Below are positions 45,134 through 54,111 of a stretch of DNA of 64,000 bases, piece by piece; position 1 is the stretch's first letter, and each line of letters starts with the position of its first letter. The translations under genes and the position numbers were made by a program. Source of the stretch: Porticoccaceae bacterium (lineage in GTDB: Bacteria > Pseudomonadota > Gammaproteobacteria > Pseudomonadales > Porticoccaceae); NCBI GenBank assembly GCA_029248755.1, contig JAQWIR010000007.1, forward strand, positions 29,166-93,165, read 5' to 3'. Under the pieces are notes generated by a model. That model ran no database searches and was not told where the DNA came from. It worked only from the letters and a program-made list of their open reading frames with translations.

Positions 45134-46102
45134 ATGAATCAATCAATTGACGAATTCTCGCTTATCTCTACTTTTTTCAAAGAGTTAACCGGCCAACAGG
45201 ATGTTGCTGTAGGAATTGGCGATGATGCAGCAATCATTAACAGTCAAAAAGATCATCAGATTGCCATAGCTACAGATACCCTAGTCGCCTCAGTACATTT
45301 TCCTGGCGATGCATCAGCCGAACAAATCGCCACCAGAGCGCTGTGCGTTAATCTTAGTGATATGGCAGCAATGGGTGCCACTCCAAAATGGTTTACCCTA
45401 TCCCTATCTATGCCTCAAGAATTAGTCTCCACAGACTGGTTGCAGGGGTTTAGTCAGGGTTTAGCAACAGTAGCTGATCAATATCAGGTTTCACTGGTTG
45501 GTGGGGACACAACAGCAGGGCCTCTGACTATAAGTATTACGGTTGTAGGTGAAATACCAATCAGCCGAGCGCTTTGTCGAAATGGCGCCAAGCCTAACGA
45601 TATTATCTATGTTAGCGGTACATTGGGTGATGGTGCGGCAGCCCTTCATCAGCTTACAGAATTAACTTTGAAAAAAAATGATCGACTAATAAAAAGATTT
45701 TATCAGCCCCAACCTAAAATCGATCTGGGCATTGGTCTTCGCGACTTCGCAAGCGCCTGTATTGATATTTCAGATGGATTGATAGCCGATCTTGGCCATC
45801 TTTGTAAAGCCAGTGAAGTGACAGCATTGATTAATAGTCAGGCACTACCAATTCATGACGATATAAAGCAGGCCTTTCCAGACCAAAGTATAAATTGGGC
45901 ATTAACTGGCGGAGACGACTATCAACTCTGCTTTACTGTTCCATTAAATCAGAAAGCAAACTTTGAACAATGGGCAGACGCAAATAATTTTGATGTGAAT
46001 GCAATTGGCAATATGATCCCATTAGATCATAATCAAAATTATTTAAAGATAGATAACCAAACAGTATCTATCACAGCAGGAGGGTACAGCCATTTCAAGT
46101 AA
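45134..46102 (+). CDS. thiL: Thiamine-monophosphate kinase
   Basis: 322 residues. Motifs: GIGDDAAII, ATDTLVASVHF, LSDMAAMGATP, LVGGDTTAGPL and CIDISDGLIADL, as in the AIR-synthase-like fold. It makes thiamine diphosphate from thiamine phosphate with ATP. Its last 11 bases overlap the likely true start of pgpA. Confidence 0.95.
   Translation: MNQSIDEFSLISTFFKELTGQQDVAVGIGDDAAIINSQKDHQIAIATDTLVASVHFPGDASAEQIATRALCVNLSDMAAMGATPKWFTLSLSMPQELVSTDWLQGFSQGLATVADQYQVSLVGGDTTAGPLTISITVVGEIPISRALCRNGAKPNDIIYVSGTLGDGAAALHQLTELTLKKNDRLIKRFYQPQPKIDLGIGLRDFASACIDISDGLIADLGHLCKASEVTALINSQALPIHDDIKQAFPDQSINWALTGGDDYQLCFTVPLNQKANFEQWADANNFDVNAIGNMIPLDHNQNYLKIDNQTVSITAGGYSHFK
46078..46094 (+). promoter_or_regulatory. 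Strong ribosome-binding site pointing to an AUU start for pgpA
   Basis: AGGAGGG, 7-base spacer, ATT. The site lies inside the thiL coding end and matches no other start. Confidence 0.7.
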
Positions 46103-46580
46103 TAACCCCCAGTTTAGCGAATTACTTCGCTCACCCAGTCTAATGTTAGCGTTTGGCTTTGGTAGTGGTCTACTGCCAAAGGCTCCCGGAACCATGGGAA
46201 GTCTAGCCGCAATACCCCTATGGCTATTGCTTATTCAGTTGCCAGTGGTTTTTTATTGGCTGGCAATACTAATTGCAGCCGTTGTGGGCGTTTATATATG
46301 TGGCAGCGCAGCAAGCAAACTGGGGGTGCATGATCATGCTGGCATTGTATGGGATGAGTTTGTTGGCCTATGGATTGCTATGGCATTCCTACCCCCGACA
46401 TTTGGATCTATTATTTGTGGCTTCGTGTTATTTCGTTTGTTTGATATTGTAAAGCCTTGGCCAATTAGCTGGTTGGACAAAAATATCCATGGCGGTTTAG
46501 GCATTATGATTGACGATATAGTGGCTGGAGCCTGTGCCGCTTGCATAGCCAGCTATATTAACTACTTGGGCTATTTATAA
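46092..46580 (+). CDS. pgpA: Phosphatidylglycerophosphatase A, probable AUU start
   Basis: 162 residues if begun at the ATT at 46092. The first in-frame ATG (46143) would cut into the conserved N-terminal region (LAFGFGSGLLPKAPGTMGS) and has no ribosome site. The codons between contain no ATG, GTG or TTG; upstream to the stop at 46050 only ATA and ATT are near-cognate. A strong AGGAGGG (46078-46084) ends 7 bases before the ATT, and homologues carry a 15-30 residue N-terminal lead, matched here by SSNNPQFSELLRSPSL. Membrane enzyme with about four helices and WDEFVGLW, dephosphorylating phosphatidylglycerophosphate. It overlaps the thiL end by 11 bases. Confidence 0.85.
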   Translation: MSSNNPQFSELLRSPSLMLAFGFGSGLLPKAPGTMGSLAAIPLWLLLIQLPVVFYWLAILIAAVVGVYICGSAASKLGVHDHAGIVWDEFVGLWIAMAFLPPTFGSIICGFVLFRLFDIVKPWPISWLDKNIHGGLGIMIDDIVAGACAACIASYINYLGYL

Positions 46581-46643
46581 AGGAAAAACGTAGGATAACT
46601 TTATACTGATCAAGTAAAACCAATTGCCACAGAGGGCAACCCG

Positions 46644-47822
46644 TTGAAAACAAAAATTTTACCGTTAATTATTATTATTGTTGCCTTTCTAATTGCAGGG
46701 CTAATGAGCCTGTTAAAGCCAGATGCCTTAGAGCTTGAGTCACCCAATCGAGAAGTGGCTGTAACAACAAAAGTGATAGAAAAGTCCCAGATTCAACTCA
46801 ACGTTAAATCTCAGGGAACTGTGCAACCACGAACCAGAACCATGCTAGTTTCAGAGGTTTCCGGCATAGTGATGGCAGTAGCTCCCCAATTTGTGGTTGG
46901 TGGTACTTTTAACAAAGGTGATGTATTAATTAAGTTAGATTCAGCTGATTACAAAGTAGCCAAGCAGAGAGCAGACGCGCAACTAAATAGTGCAAAAGCG
47001 CAATTACTTTCAGAGCAGGCACGTTCTACACAGGCCCAAAAAGAATGGGAAATGACCGGCAGACCTTTGGCAGAAGCACCGGTATTGGCATTGCGTACAC
47101 CGTTCCTTGCTGAAGCAGAGTCGCGCTTATTGCAAGCTCAAGCTGAAGTCAGACAAGCTGAACTCAAGCTAAAAAGAACCATAATTCGCGCACCCTATGC
47201 TGGCATGGTTTCAAGTAAACAAGTTGATGTGGGTCAGTATGTCACCATAGGAGCAAGATTAGGTGAAACATTTGCCATCGATTTTGCAGAAATACGCCTA
47301 CCGATGACCGGTAAAGATTTATTAAAATTGGGTTGGAATACAGCCACAGAAAATCAACAAATACTGAATAAAAATAAAGTACAACTTCAGGGTATGGTGA
47401 ATGGCAAAACAGCCACTTGGCAAGCTGTTCTAGTTCGTTCAGAAGGGACCATTGAGCAGAGTAGTCGAGCCCAATATCTAGTAGCACAAGTTTCGGATCC
47501 TTATAATATCAAACGTCGTAACGATCGCATGCCACTGCTAATTGGAAGCTTTGTTCAAGCTAAGGTATCAGGAAAAACAATCAATGATGTGTACTCATTG
47601 CCTCGCAATGCTTTACGTTCCAATAGTCGAGTAGCAACAGTTGATAGTCAACAGCGTTTAAAATTGTTTGCAGTCGACTATTTGTTTGAAGATCGGTCTA
47701 ATTACTACATTAATAAGGGTTTGGAAGGGCAAGTTGAAATTGTCACCAGCGGCATGGGTATTATGGTCGATGGTATGAAGCTCAAGCCTTTTAATGCGGA
47801 AAATACGGTGAAGTTACCATGA
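46644..47822 (+). CDS. RND efflux membrane-fusion (periplasmic adaptor) protein
   Basis: 392 residues, TTG start with AGAGGG 7 bases upstream. N-terminal anchor (ILPLIIIIVAFLIAGLMSLL), then a biotinyl-lipoyl-like half (VSGIVMAVAPQFVVGGTFNKGD), a coiled-coil hairpin (about 105-175) and the second half (IRAPYAGMVSSKQVDVGQYV). It would link the RND pump encoded next to an outer-membrane channel not found here. It overlaps the pump gene by 4 bases. Confidence 0.92.
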   Translation: MKTKILPLIIIIVAFLIAGLMSLLKPDALELESPNREVAVTTKVIEKSQIQLNVKSQGTVQPRTRTMLVSEVSGIVMAVAPQFVVGGTFNKGDVLIKLDSADYKVAKQRADAQLNSAKAQLLSEQARSTQAQKEWEMTGRPLAEAPVLALRTPFLAEAESRLLQAQAEVRQAELKLKRTIIRAPYAGMVSSKQVDVGQYVTIGARLGETFAIDFAEIRLPMTGKDLLKLGWNTATENQQILNKNKVQLQGMVNGKTATWQAVLVRSEGTIEQSSRAQYLVAQVSDPYNIKRRNDRMPLLIGSFVQAKVSGKTINDVYSLPRNALRSNSRVATVDSQQRLKLFAVDYLFEDRSNYYINKGLEGQVEIVTSGMGIMVDGMKLKPFNAENTVKLP

Positions 47823-50800
47823 ATGATCCTCAATCCTATGGATTGATTGGTTGGTTCGCCAAAAATCCCGTTGCGGCCAATCTACTCATGCTCTTTATTG
47901 TGGTGGCAGGTGCTATTTCAGCCTATACCATTAGTAAAGATATGTTTCCTCGAACAGAAAGAAATAGTATTCAGGTGACAGCAGTTTACCCTGGAGCAGC
48001 ACCGATAGAAGTAGAAAAGGGTGTTATTTTACCAATCGAAGCTGCCTTGCAAGGGATGAGTGGCGTCAAAGAAATGCGTTCCACTGCCAATCGTGATCTG
48101 GCATCTATTGAGCTAGATATAGAGCCTAGTCAAGATATTAATGAGATGCTTGCTAGAGTGGAGGACCGCATAAGCGGCATCCTTAATTTTCCAGTTGATC
48201 TTGAAAAGCCCAGTGTTAGTAAATTTGAGGATATCAGTTGGGTTACCGGCGTAGCTGTATCTGGCCCCCTAGACGAATTTCAAAGAAAGCGTTTAGGTCA
48301 AGAAATTCGCGATGAATTGCTAGAATTATCAGAGGTAAAAAAAGTTATTCTTTGGGGCGTTGATGACTATGAAATCGCCATTGAAGTCAAAGAAGATCGA
48401 CTTAGAGAATTAAATATGACCTTGGGCGAAGTCGCGAATGTACTGCGTGAATCATCGCTAGATATGCCCGCAGGTATGGTTCGATCCGCCAGTGGCAATA
48501 TCTTAGTTCGCACCCAAGGTAAAGCCTACTCTGGTGAAGAATTTGAGAATATAGTGTTGCGTAGTAACCCTGATGGGTCGCAACTATTGGTATCCGATGT
48601 AGCAGTGGTCAAAGATTCATTTCAAGAATCCAGTACCCTCGTCCACTTCGATAAGGAATCGGCGGTCACCCTTGGAGTATTTTCCCTGGAAAACCAAAAT
48701 CTTTTAGCAATAGATGAAGCGGTTAAAAGGTATATAGAAGAAAAATCAGATTCCATGGTCGATGGGCTGAAAATTGAACAATTTGAACCCCTATCATTTC
48801 ACCTGCGCGGTCGACTGGATATGATGCTATCCAATCTTGCCATGGGGGCAATATTAGTAGCAGTGGTTCTAACTCTATTTCTCAATATTCAGGTAGGTAT
48901 TTGGGTATTACTTGGTATCCCCGTCAGTTTCTTGGGCGCTTTTTGGTTAATGCCTGTAACTCCCTTCCCAGTCACAGTTAATGTTTTAAGTTTATTTGCC
49001 TTTATTATGGTGCTGGGGATTGTGGTGGACGACGCCATTGTTATTGGTGAAAGTATTTATAGCGAAGCTCAGCAACAAGCGGAAAAAGCTGGAGTAAAAG
49101 GTACTGGCGAAAGCACTTTTAGAGCCTCATTGGAGCACGTTATAGCGGGAGCACAAAAGGTTGCTATACCCTCAACAATTGGCGTATTGACTACCATGGC
49201 TGCCTTCGCCCCAATGTTATTTATCGGGGGTGTAGTGGCAGGTTTCCAAGAAGCCATTGCGATGGTAGTTATTCTCTGCCTGATCTTCTCATTGATAGAG
49301 TCAAAATTAATTTTACCGGCGCATTTGGTAGGATTAAAAATTGGCGGCAAGCCCAAACCAGGATTTCAACATATTGCAAAATGGCAGACGCAGATTGACA
49401 GAAATCTTAAGTTATTTATCGTTAATAAATATCAACCCTTTCTGGCCTACTGTATAAAGCGGCGCTACCTAACCATATCATTCTTCTTAGGATTATTAAT
49501 TATTGCCGGTGGTGCAGTAAATAGTGGTATCGCTAGGTTTGAATTTTTCCCCAATGTTCCCAGTGATACAGTGCGAGCGGAGGTAATTCTCTACGATGGC
49601 ACCTCAGCACAGGATATGGCCAAAATACTGATTACCATAGAAGAAGCTGCCTATGCAGTGGATGAAAATTATCGTAAGCAGTATCCCAAAGGCAATGGTT
49701 TAGTTAAACATCTACTGTTCTATGCCGGTTCAGATACAAGCGGTACCTTTATAGTTTCTCTAGTACCTTCAGAAAATAGAGGTATCTCATCCCTAGAGTT
49801 TGAAAAACTCTGGCGACAAAAAGTGGGTGAATTGCCTAATGTTAGAAAGCAACGTTACTTTGCCAGCACTAATGCCGGTGGCGGAGCAAAGATTAATTTA
49901 CAACTTAGCGGTGTTAACCCCGAACAGTTAGCACTAGCAAGTAACCAACTTCAAAATAAATTAGCTCAATATAATGGCGTGTTTGATATCTACAACTCTC
50001 AGGGTACTGGTGGGCAGGAAATTCAAATTAGTCTTAAGCCTTATGCAAGCCAGTTAGGAATTAGTCTTGGCGATGTCGGACGGCAGGTCCGTCAGGCATT
50101 CTTCGGGGAAGAAGTACAACGTATCCAAAGGGGTGTAGACAGAGTAAAAGTAATGGTTCGCTATCCATCAGAGGAGCGTGGTTCAGTAGCTAATCTGGAA
50201 AATTTATTAATTAGAACCAAAACTGGACAAGCCATTCGCATAGGTCAAGTAGCCGACATAAAACTCGGTGAGGGTCTTTCAACAATATCCAGAACTGATA
50301 GAAAACGAACAGTTAATGTCACCGCAGATATTGATCCAACCAAAATTCAAACAGGGATGGTGGTATCGGATATTATGGACAACTATGTTCCACAGTTACT
50401 CCAACAGTATCCCGATGTAGAGTTTGATTTAGGTGGTTCAACTAAAGAAGAAAACACACTTAAAATGCGAACAGCAGTTGGTTTTATAGCGGCGCTGTTT
50501 ATGATCTATGGATTATTAGCAGTTCCCCTAAGATCCTATGTACAGCCACTAGTGATTATGTCAGTCATTCCTTTTGGATTTATAGGTGCAGTCGTAGGCC
50601 ATATCTTATTCGGTATCTCCCTCAACATGTTATCCATATTGGGACTAGTTGCACTTGCAGGGGTAGTGGTTAATGACAGTCTTATTCTGGTTGAATTTGC
50701 TAACCGGCGTCGCGCTGATGGAATGTCTATTGAAGATTCACTTATGTCGGCGGGCCAGCAAAGGTTTCGAGCCATCGTGCTAACTACACTGACAACCTTT

Positions 50801-51004
50801 GTTGGGTTGCTGCCCATGCTATTTGAAACTAGTATGCAGGCTCAATTTGTTATTCCAATGGCAATTTCGCTAAGCTTTGGAATTGTTTTTGCAACCACTA
50901 TGACTCTGATTTTAGTACCCTGCTTTTATCGTATTGTCTACGATGTGAAGGACTCTCTGAGAGTGCCGCTAGATTTCATAAAAACTAAAATATCGAATGA
51001 TTGA
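47819..51004 (+). CDS. RND-family efflux pump, inner-membrane subunit
   Basis: 1061 residues, 12 transmembrane helices and two large periplasmic loops in the standard duplicated layout. GIVVDDAIVIGES in helix 4 carries the proton-relay Asp pair, and LAGVVVNDSLILVEFANRRR marks the matching helix 10. The subfamily resembles the MdtB/MexF-like group in marine gammaproteobacteria; substrate unknown. Coupled to the adaptor gene by a 4-base overlap. Confidence 0.93.
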   Translation: MNDPQSYGLIGWFAKNPVAANLLMLFIVVAGAISAYTISKDMFPRTERNSIQVTAVYPGAAPIEVEKGVILPIEAALQGMSGVKEMRSTANRDLASIELDIEPSQDINEMLARVEDRISGILNFPVDLEKPSVSKFEDISWVTGVAVSGPLDEFQRKRLGQEIRDELLELSEVKKVILWGVDDYEIAIEVKEDRLRELNMTLGEVANVLRESSLDMPAGMVRSASGNILVRTQGKAYSGEEFENIVLRSNPDGSQLLVSDVAVVKDSFQESSTLVHFDKESAVTLGVFSLENQNLLAIDEAVKRYIEEKSDSMVDGLKIEQFEPLSFHLRGRLDMMLSNLAMGAILVAVVLTLFLNIQVGIWVLLGIPVSFLGAFWLMPVTPFPVTVNVLSLFAFIMVLGIVVDDAIVIGESIYSEAQQQAEKAGVKGTGESTFRASLEHVIAGAQKVAIPSTIGVLTTMAAFAPMLFIGGVVAGFQEAIAMVVILCLIFSLIESKLILPAHLVGLKIGGKPKPGFQHIAKWQTQIDRNLKLFIVNKYQPFLAYCIKRRYLTISFFLGLLIIAGGAVNSGIARFEFFPNVPSDTVRAEVILYDGTSAQDMAKILITIEEAAYAVDENYRKQYPKGNGLVKHLLFYAGSDTSGTFIVSLVPSENRGISSLEFEKLWRQKVGELPNVRKQRYFASTNAGGGAKINLQLSGVNPEQLALASNQLQNKLAQYNGVFDIYNSQGTGGQEIQISLKPYASQLGISLGDVGRQVRQAFFGEEVQRIQRGVDRVKVMVRYPSEERGSVANLENLLIRTKTGQAIRIGQVADIKLGEGLSTISRTDRKRTVNVTADIDPTKIQTGMVVSDIMDNYVPQLLQQYPDVEFDLGGSTKEENTLKMRTAVGFIAALFMIYGLLAVPLRSYVQPLVIMSVIPFGFIGAVVGHILFGISLNMLSILGLVALAGVVVNDSLILVEFANRRRADGMSIEDSLMSAGQQRFRAIVLTTLTTFVGLLPMLFETSMQAQFVIPMAISLSFGIVFATTMTLILVPCFYRIVYDVKDSLRVPLDFIKTKISND

Positions 51005-51070
51005 AAAACCTGAATAAACTTGCACCAAGAGTTACAATATCAGACATAAACATTAACTTTGGAGCTTTCA

Positions 51071-51670
51071 TTGGTTCTACGCTTTATTGAATCTTCGACC
51101 CTACCTACAAAATGGGGTACTTTTGATATCCACGGTTTTGAAGACCCATTCAAAGGCAAAGAGCATATTGCCATTACTATGGGTGACTGTGCAGTCGATG
51201 AGCCATTAGCGGTGAGAATTCATTCCGAATGCTTAACGGGTGATGCGCTGGGAAGCCTGCGTTGTGACTGTGGTGAGCAATTACAGGAAGCTATGCGGGG
51301 TATAGCTGAAATAGGTCGTGGTGCGATTTTATACCTTCGCCAAGAGGGTCGAGGAATAGGGCTAGTAAACAAAATACGCGCCTATAACCTCCAAGATCAG
51401 GGTGCTGATACAGTAGAAGCCAATGAACGCTTGGGTTTTGGTGCCGATATGCGTGACTACTCAATCTGCGCGCCCATGCTACAGTATCTGGGCGCTGAAA
51501 AAATACAGTTAATGACCAATAATCCACGCAAGCTAGCCGCGTTAAAAGAGTTAGGCTTTGATGTGATTGAACGTATTCCACATCAAGCTGAAAGTAACCC
51601 ACATAATATAAAATATCTGGCGACTAAAGCAGGAAAGCTAGGTCATCTACTTAAAGACAACAGTGAGTGA
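51071..51670 (+). CDS. ribA: GTP cyclohydrolase II
   Basis: 199 residues from the TTG at 51071. A TTG at 51059 is also in frame, but GGAG (51061-51064) sits 6 bases before the 51071 TTG, and [17 protein letters not shown] then aligns with usual RibA starts. Zinc site [15 protein letters not shown] (Cys 3), catalytic [10 protein letters not shown] and MTNNPRK are all present. It opens riboflavin synthesis from GTP and complements the degenerate domain of RibBA. Separated from the rib cluster by the RND genes, it is probably cotranscribed with hisF. Confidence 0.95.
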   Translation: MVLRFIESSTLPTKWGTFDIHGFEDPFKGKEHIAITMGDCAVDEPLAVRIHSECLTGDALGSLRCDCGEQLQEAMRGIAEIGRGAILYLRQEGRGIGLVNKIRAYNLQDQGADTVEANERLGFGADMRDYSICAPMLQYLGAEKIQLMTNNPRKLAALKELGFDVIERIPHQAESNPHNIKYLATKAGKLGHLLKDNSE

Positions 51671-51678
51671 GGTCAAGT

Positions 51679-52455
51679 ATGTCAAAAGGACTAGCTAAAC
51701 GATTGATTCCCTGCCTTGATGTTGACAAGGGTCGCGTGGTGAAAGGCGTACAATTTTTAGATATACGCGACGCAGGAGATCCAGTAGAAGTAGCACGACG
51801 CTATAACGAACAGGGTGCCGATGAGATTACCTTTCTAGATATTACTGCCAGTCATGAAGACAGAGATACCACATTACATACCGTAGAGCGTATGGCAGGG
51901 GAGGTATTTATACCCCTTACCGTCGGTGGTGGGGTTCGTGAACTATCCGATATTCGCAACCTATTAAATGCTGGCGCAGATAAGGTAGCCATAAACTCAG
52001 CAGCTATTAAAAATCCACAATTTGTTAAAGATGCGGCCGAAAAGTTTGGCTCTCAGTGCATAGTGGTAGCGATTGATGCCAAACAAACCGATCACAGTGA
52101 CAATCCTCGATGGGAAATATTTACCCATGGTGGACGCAACTCAACGGGGATCTGCGCCATAGAATGGGCGATTAAAATGGCCGATTATGGCGCTGGAGAA
52201 ATTCTTCTCACCAGTATGGATCGCGACGGCACCAAAAATGGTTTTGATTTAGAGCTTACATCAAGAATAAGTGATGCAATCCCAGTGCCAGTCATAGCCT
52301 CAGGTGGTGTTGGTAATTTACAGCACCTAGTCGACGGCGTTAAAAAGGGTGGAGCAGATGCAGTATTAGCTGCCAGTATATTCCACTTTGGCGAACACAG
52401 CATCCCTGAAGCTAAACACTTTATGGCTCAGCAGGGCGTGTTAGTTAGACAATAA
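51679..52455 (+). CDS. hisF: Imidazole glycerol phosphate synthase, cyclase subunit
   Basis: 258 residues from the ATG at 51679, which follows GAGG overlapping the ribA stop; a GTG at 51667 is in frame but would lengthen it beyond family size. Motifs: [16 protein letters not shown] (catalytic Asp), [34 protein letters not shown] and [13 protein letters not shown]. It makes IGP and AICAR in histidine synthesis. The partner hisH and other his genes are not adjacent, an uncommon isolation next to ribA. Confidence 0.96.
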   Translation: MSKGLAKRLIPCLDVDKGRVVKGVQFLDIRDAGDPVEVARRYNEQGADEITFLDITASHEDRDTTLHTVERMAGEVFIPLTVGGGVRELSDIRNLLNAGADKVAINSAAIKNPQFVKDAAEKFGSQCIVVAIDAKQTDHSDNPRWEIFTHGGRNSTGICAIEWAIKMADYGAGEILLTSMDRDGTKNGFDLELTSRISDAIPVPVIASGGVGNLQHLVDGVKKGGADAVLAASIFHFGEHSIPEAKHFMAQQGVLVRQ

Positions 52456-52475
52456 ATCAAAAAATATAAACACAT

Positions 52476-52500
52476 AAAAAAAGACCGCGTAAGCGCGGTC
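52476..52500 (-). terminator. Rho-independent terminator of the rpoE-chrR transcript
   Basis: GACCGCG-N4-CGCGGTC (52483-52500) with seven A's on its plus-strand left, which read as a T-run on the minus strand. It lies between hisF and chrR, oriented for the minus-strand operon. Confidence 0.85.
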
Positions 52501-52501
52501 A

Positions 52502-52552
52502 AAGTGTATAAGTACTAAAAGTGTTTAAGTACAAAAAGTGTTTAGGTACTAA
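52502..52552. repeat. Three tandem copies of a 17-bp repeat
   Basis: Unit AAGTGTTTAAGTACTAA at 52502, 52519 and 52536, each with one or two changes. It fills the space between the chrR stop and its terminator, so it lies in the 3' untranslated part of that mRNA. Confidence 0.8.
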
Positions 52553-52565
52553 GAGAGGAGCCTTA

Positions 52566-53234
52566 TTAGGAAGGGTTGATTCTTAACCATGGGTTCAAGA
52601 AAAAGCCTAACAAGCTGGTTAATCGGATAGGAGCTTTTTGCGCAGAAAGACAGATACACTCGCCATTTTTAGCCCCCATAGGTTGGTGAATATCACCAGG
52701 TTCTCTAATAATAAAATCACCCTCTGTATACACAGAGTTTTCATCAGAAAAACTACCTTTAAGTACAACGGTGTACTCTAGATCACGGTGATCATGTTTA
52801 GGCGTAACACCGCCTGCACAAATTTTGTGAAGCGCGACCTCAAACTGATTTTGACCGGTATAAAGTTTCGCCTCTTGCATAGACTTAGAAAGGCGCTTCC
52901 ATACAGGTGTTTTTTTTGCATTATGTATCAATGTATTTACATGAGCTGGGAAACCACTGACACCTATTTTTTGCACAGGATTAGCCTCAAGCTTGGGTTG
53001 GGGCTCATCAATTTTTAACATAACCTTATCAAACAGACCTTCATCAATAGTTTCAGGCTCAGCTTCAGCCATAAGATGAGCGCCTACTTCATTTAGTCTA
53101 GCCACTTCATCACGGCAAGATTCGCAGAAATGTAAATGAGCTGAGACACAGATAGACGTCGCGGTATCTAAAGTGCCAGCTGAAAATTCAACTAACATCT
53201 CTCGTGTGGGGTGGTGATTTAAAAATTTAGTCAT
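52566..53234 (-). CDS. chrR: ChrR-family zinc anti-sigma factor with C-terminal cupin
   Basis: 222 residues. The N-terminal anti-sigma domain has H33-x3-C37-x2-C40 (HLHFCESC) for zinc. The C-terminal cupin carries H147, H149, E153 and H183 (PKHDHRDLE and GDIHQP), matching the second metal site of Rhodobacter ChrR. ChrR holds its sigma factor until singlet oxygen or organic peroxides trigger release. It overlaps the sigma gene by 8 bases. Confidence 0.92.
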   Translation of the reverse strand: MTKFLNHHPTREMLVEFSAGTLDTATSICVSAHLHFCESCRDEVARLNEVGAHLMAEAEPETIDEGLFDKVMLKIDEPQPKLEANPVQKIGVSGFPAHVNTLIHNAKKTPVWKRLSKSMQEAKLYTGQNQFEVALHKICAGGVTPKHDHRDLEYTVVLKGSFSDENSVYTEGDFIIREPGDIHQPMGAKNGECICLSAQKAPIRLTSLLGFFLNPWLRINPS

Positions 53235-53886
53235 TAACTAGCTCTTCTCTAAACTCTGGAGCGACTAAGATCTGCAACTTCTGCAATCCTAATCTAACTC
53301 TTGATTTCACGGTTCCTAGGGGCAAATCCAATTCCTGTGATGCTTCAGCATGGGATTTACCTTCTAGATATACTTTTCTTAAAATTTCGTCTTGCTCACG
53401 AGGAAGTTGTCCAAGGCTTAACTTGACGTGTTCCTCAGTTCTTTTTTGCCTGAGCAAAGAGACAGGTGTTTCTTCATCAGGTTCATGCCAGTAATCTTCA
53501 TTTTCCAAAGGTAAATGCTGTGTGTTGCATTTTCTTCGAAGCATATCAATTCTACAATTTCGAGCAACGGTGTAGATCCAGGTAGTAGCAGATGCCTTTT
53601 GCGGGTTATATCCTGCTGCTTTTTGCCATACCTTAATCATAACTTCTTGAACTAAGTCTTCGGCAAGACCCGGAAACCAGCCGTCTTGTTTACTGGCCTG
53701 AGCGAAGCTTTTAAGTAATGGAGCAAAATGTTCAAACAGCTGAGCAAAGGCACGACGATCCTGTGAGGCACCCACCTCTACAAGGAGGACACTCCATTTA
53801 TCGTCGCGTTTCTCAGTGCTCTTAAAAATAGCAACTTTGGGCGCACTTTGAATTTTTTTGTCCACAGTGGCTCTAATATTTTCCAT
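53227..53886 (-). CDS. rpoE: ECF sigma factor of the ChrR-regulated (RpoE/ECF11-like) group
   Basis: 219 residues, about 40 longer than core at the N-terminus. Region 2 is visible in LVQEVMIKVWQKAAGYNPQKASATTWIYTVARNCRIDMLRR and region 4 in REQDEILRKVYLEGKSHAEASQELDLPLGTVKSRVRLGLQKL. Partnered with ChrR, it likely turns on singlet-oxygen and light-stress genes. A candidate autoregulatory promoter precedes it. In this genome the carotenoid, proteorhodopsin and photolyase genes make a singlet-oxygen response plausible. Confidence 0.92.
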   Translation of the reverse strand: MENIRATVDKKIQSAPKVAIFKSTEKRDDKWSVLLVEVGASQDRRAFAQLFEHFAPLLKSFAQASKQDGWFPGLAEDLVQEVMIKVWQKAAGYNPQKASATTWIYTVARNCRIDMLRRKCNTQHLPLENEDYWHEPDEETPVSLLRQKRTEEHVKLSLGQLPREQDEILRKVYLEGKSHAEASQELDLPLGTVKSRVRLGLQKLQILVAPEFREELVND

Positions 53887-53918
53887 TAACTTATAATCAG
53901 GTTATCAGTTTAACAATA

Positions 53919-53946
53919 ATTACGCTCAAACCGAAAACTAAGATCA
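53919..53946 (-). promoter_or_regulatory. Candidate autoregulated ECF promoter of rpoE-chrR
   Basis: Minus strand TGATCT-N16-CGTAAT, predicted start near 53912 and a 26-base leader. The -35 matches the TGATCC-type box of ChrR-partner sigma factors at 5 of 6. Confidence 0.6.
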
Positions 53947-54111
53947 CTAGCATTAGGTTTTTTTATTTCAGACTCAATACCCGCAACAATAATTGAGGGT
54001 ATATTGAAAGGTTCCAAGGTATAGGCTAGATTTAGATTGGATTATGTTATGGTAACAATCAAAATATAGACATTGAATTTTATACAAACAGATTAAACAA
54101 AGGTTAGTTTT

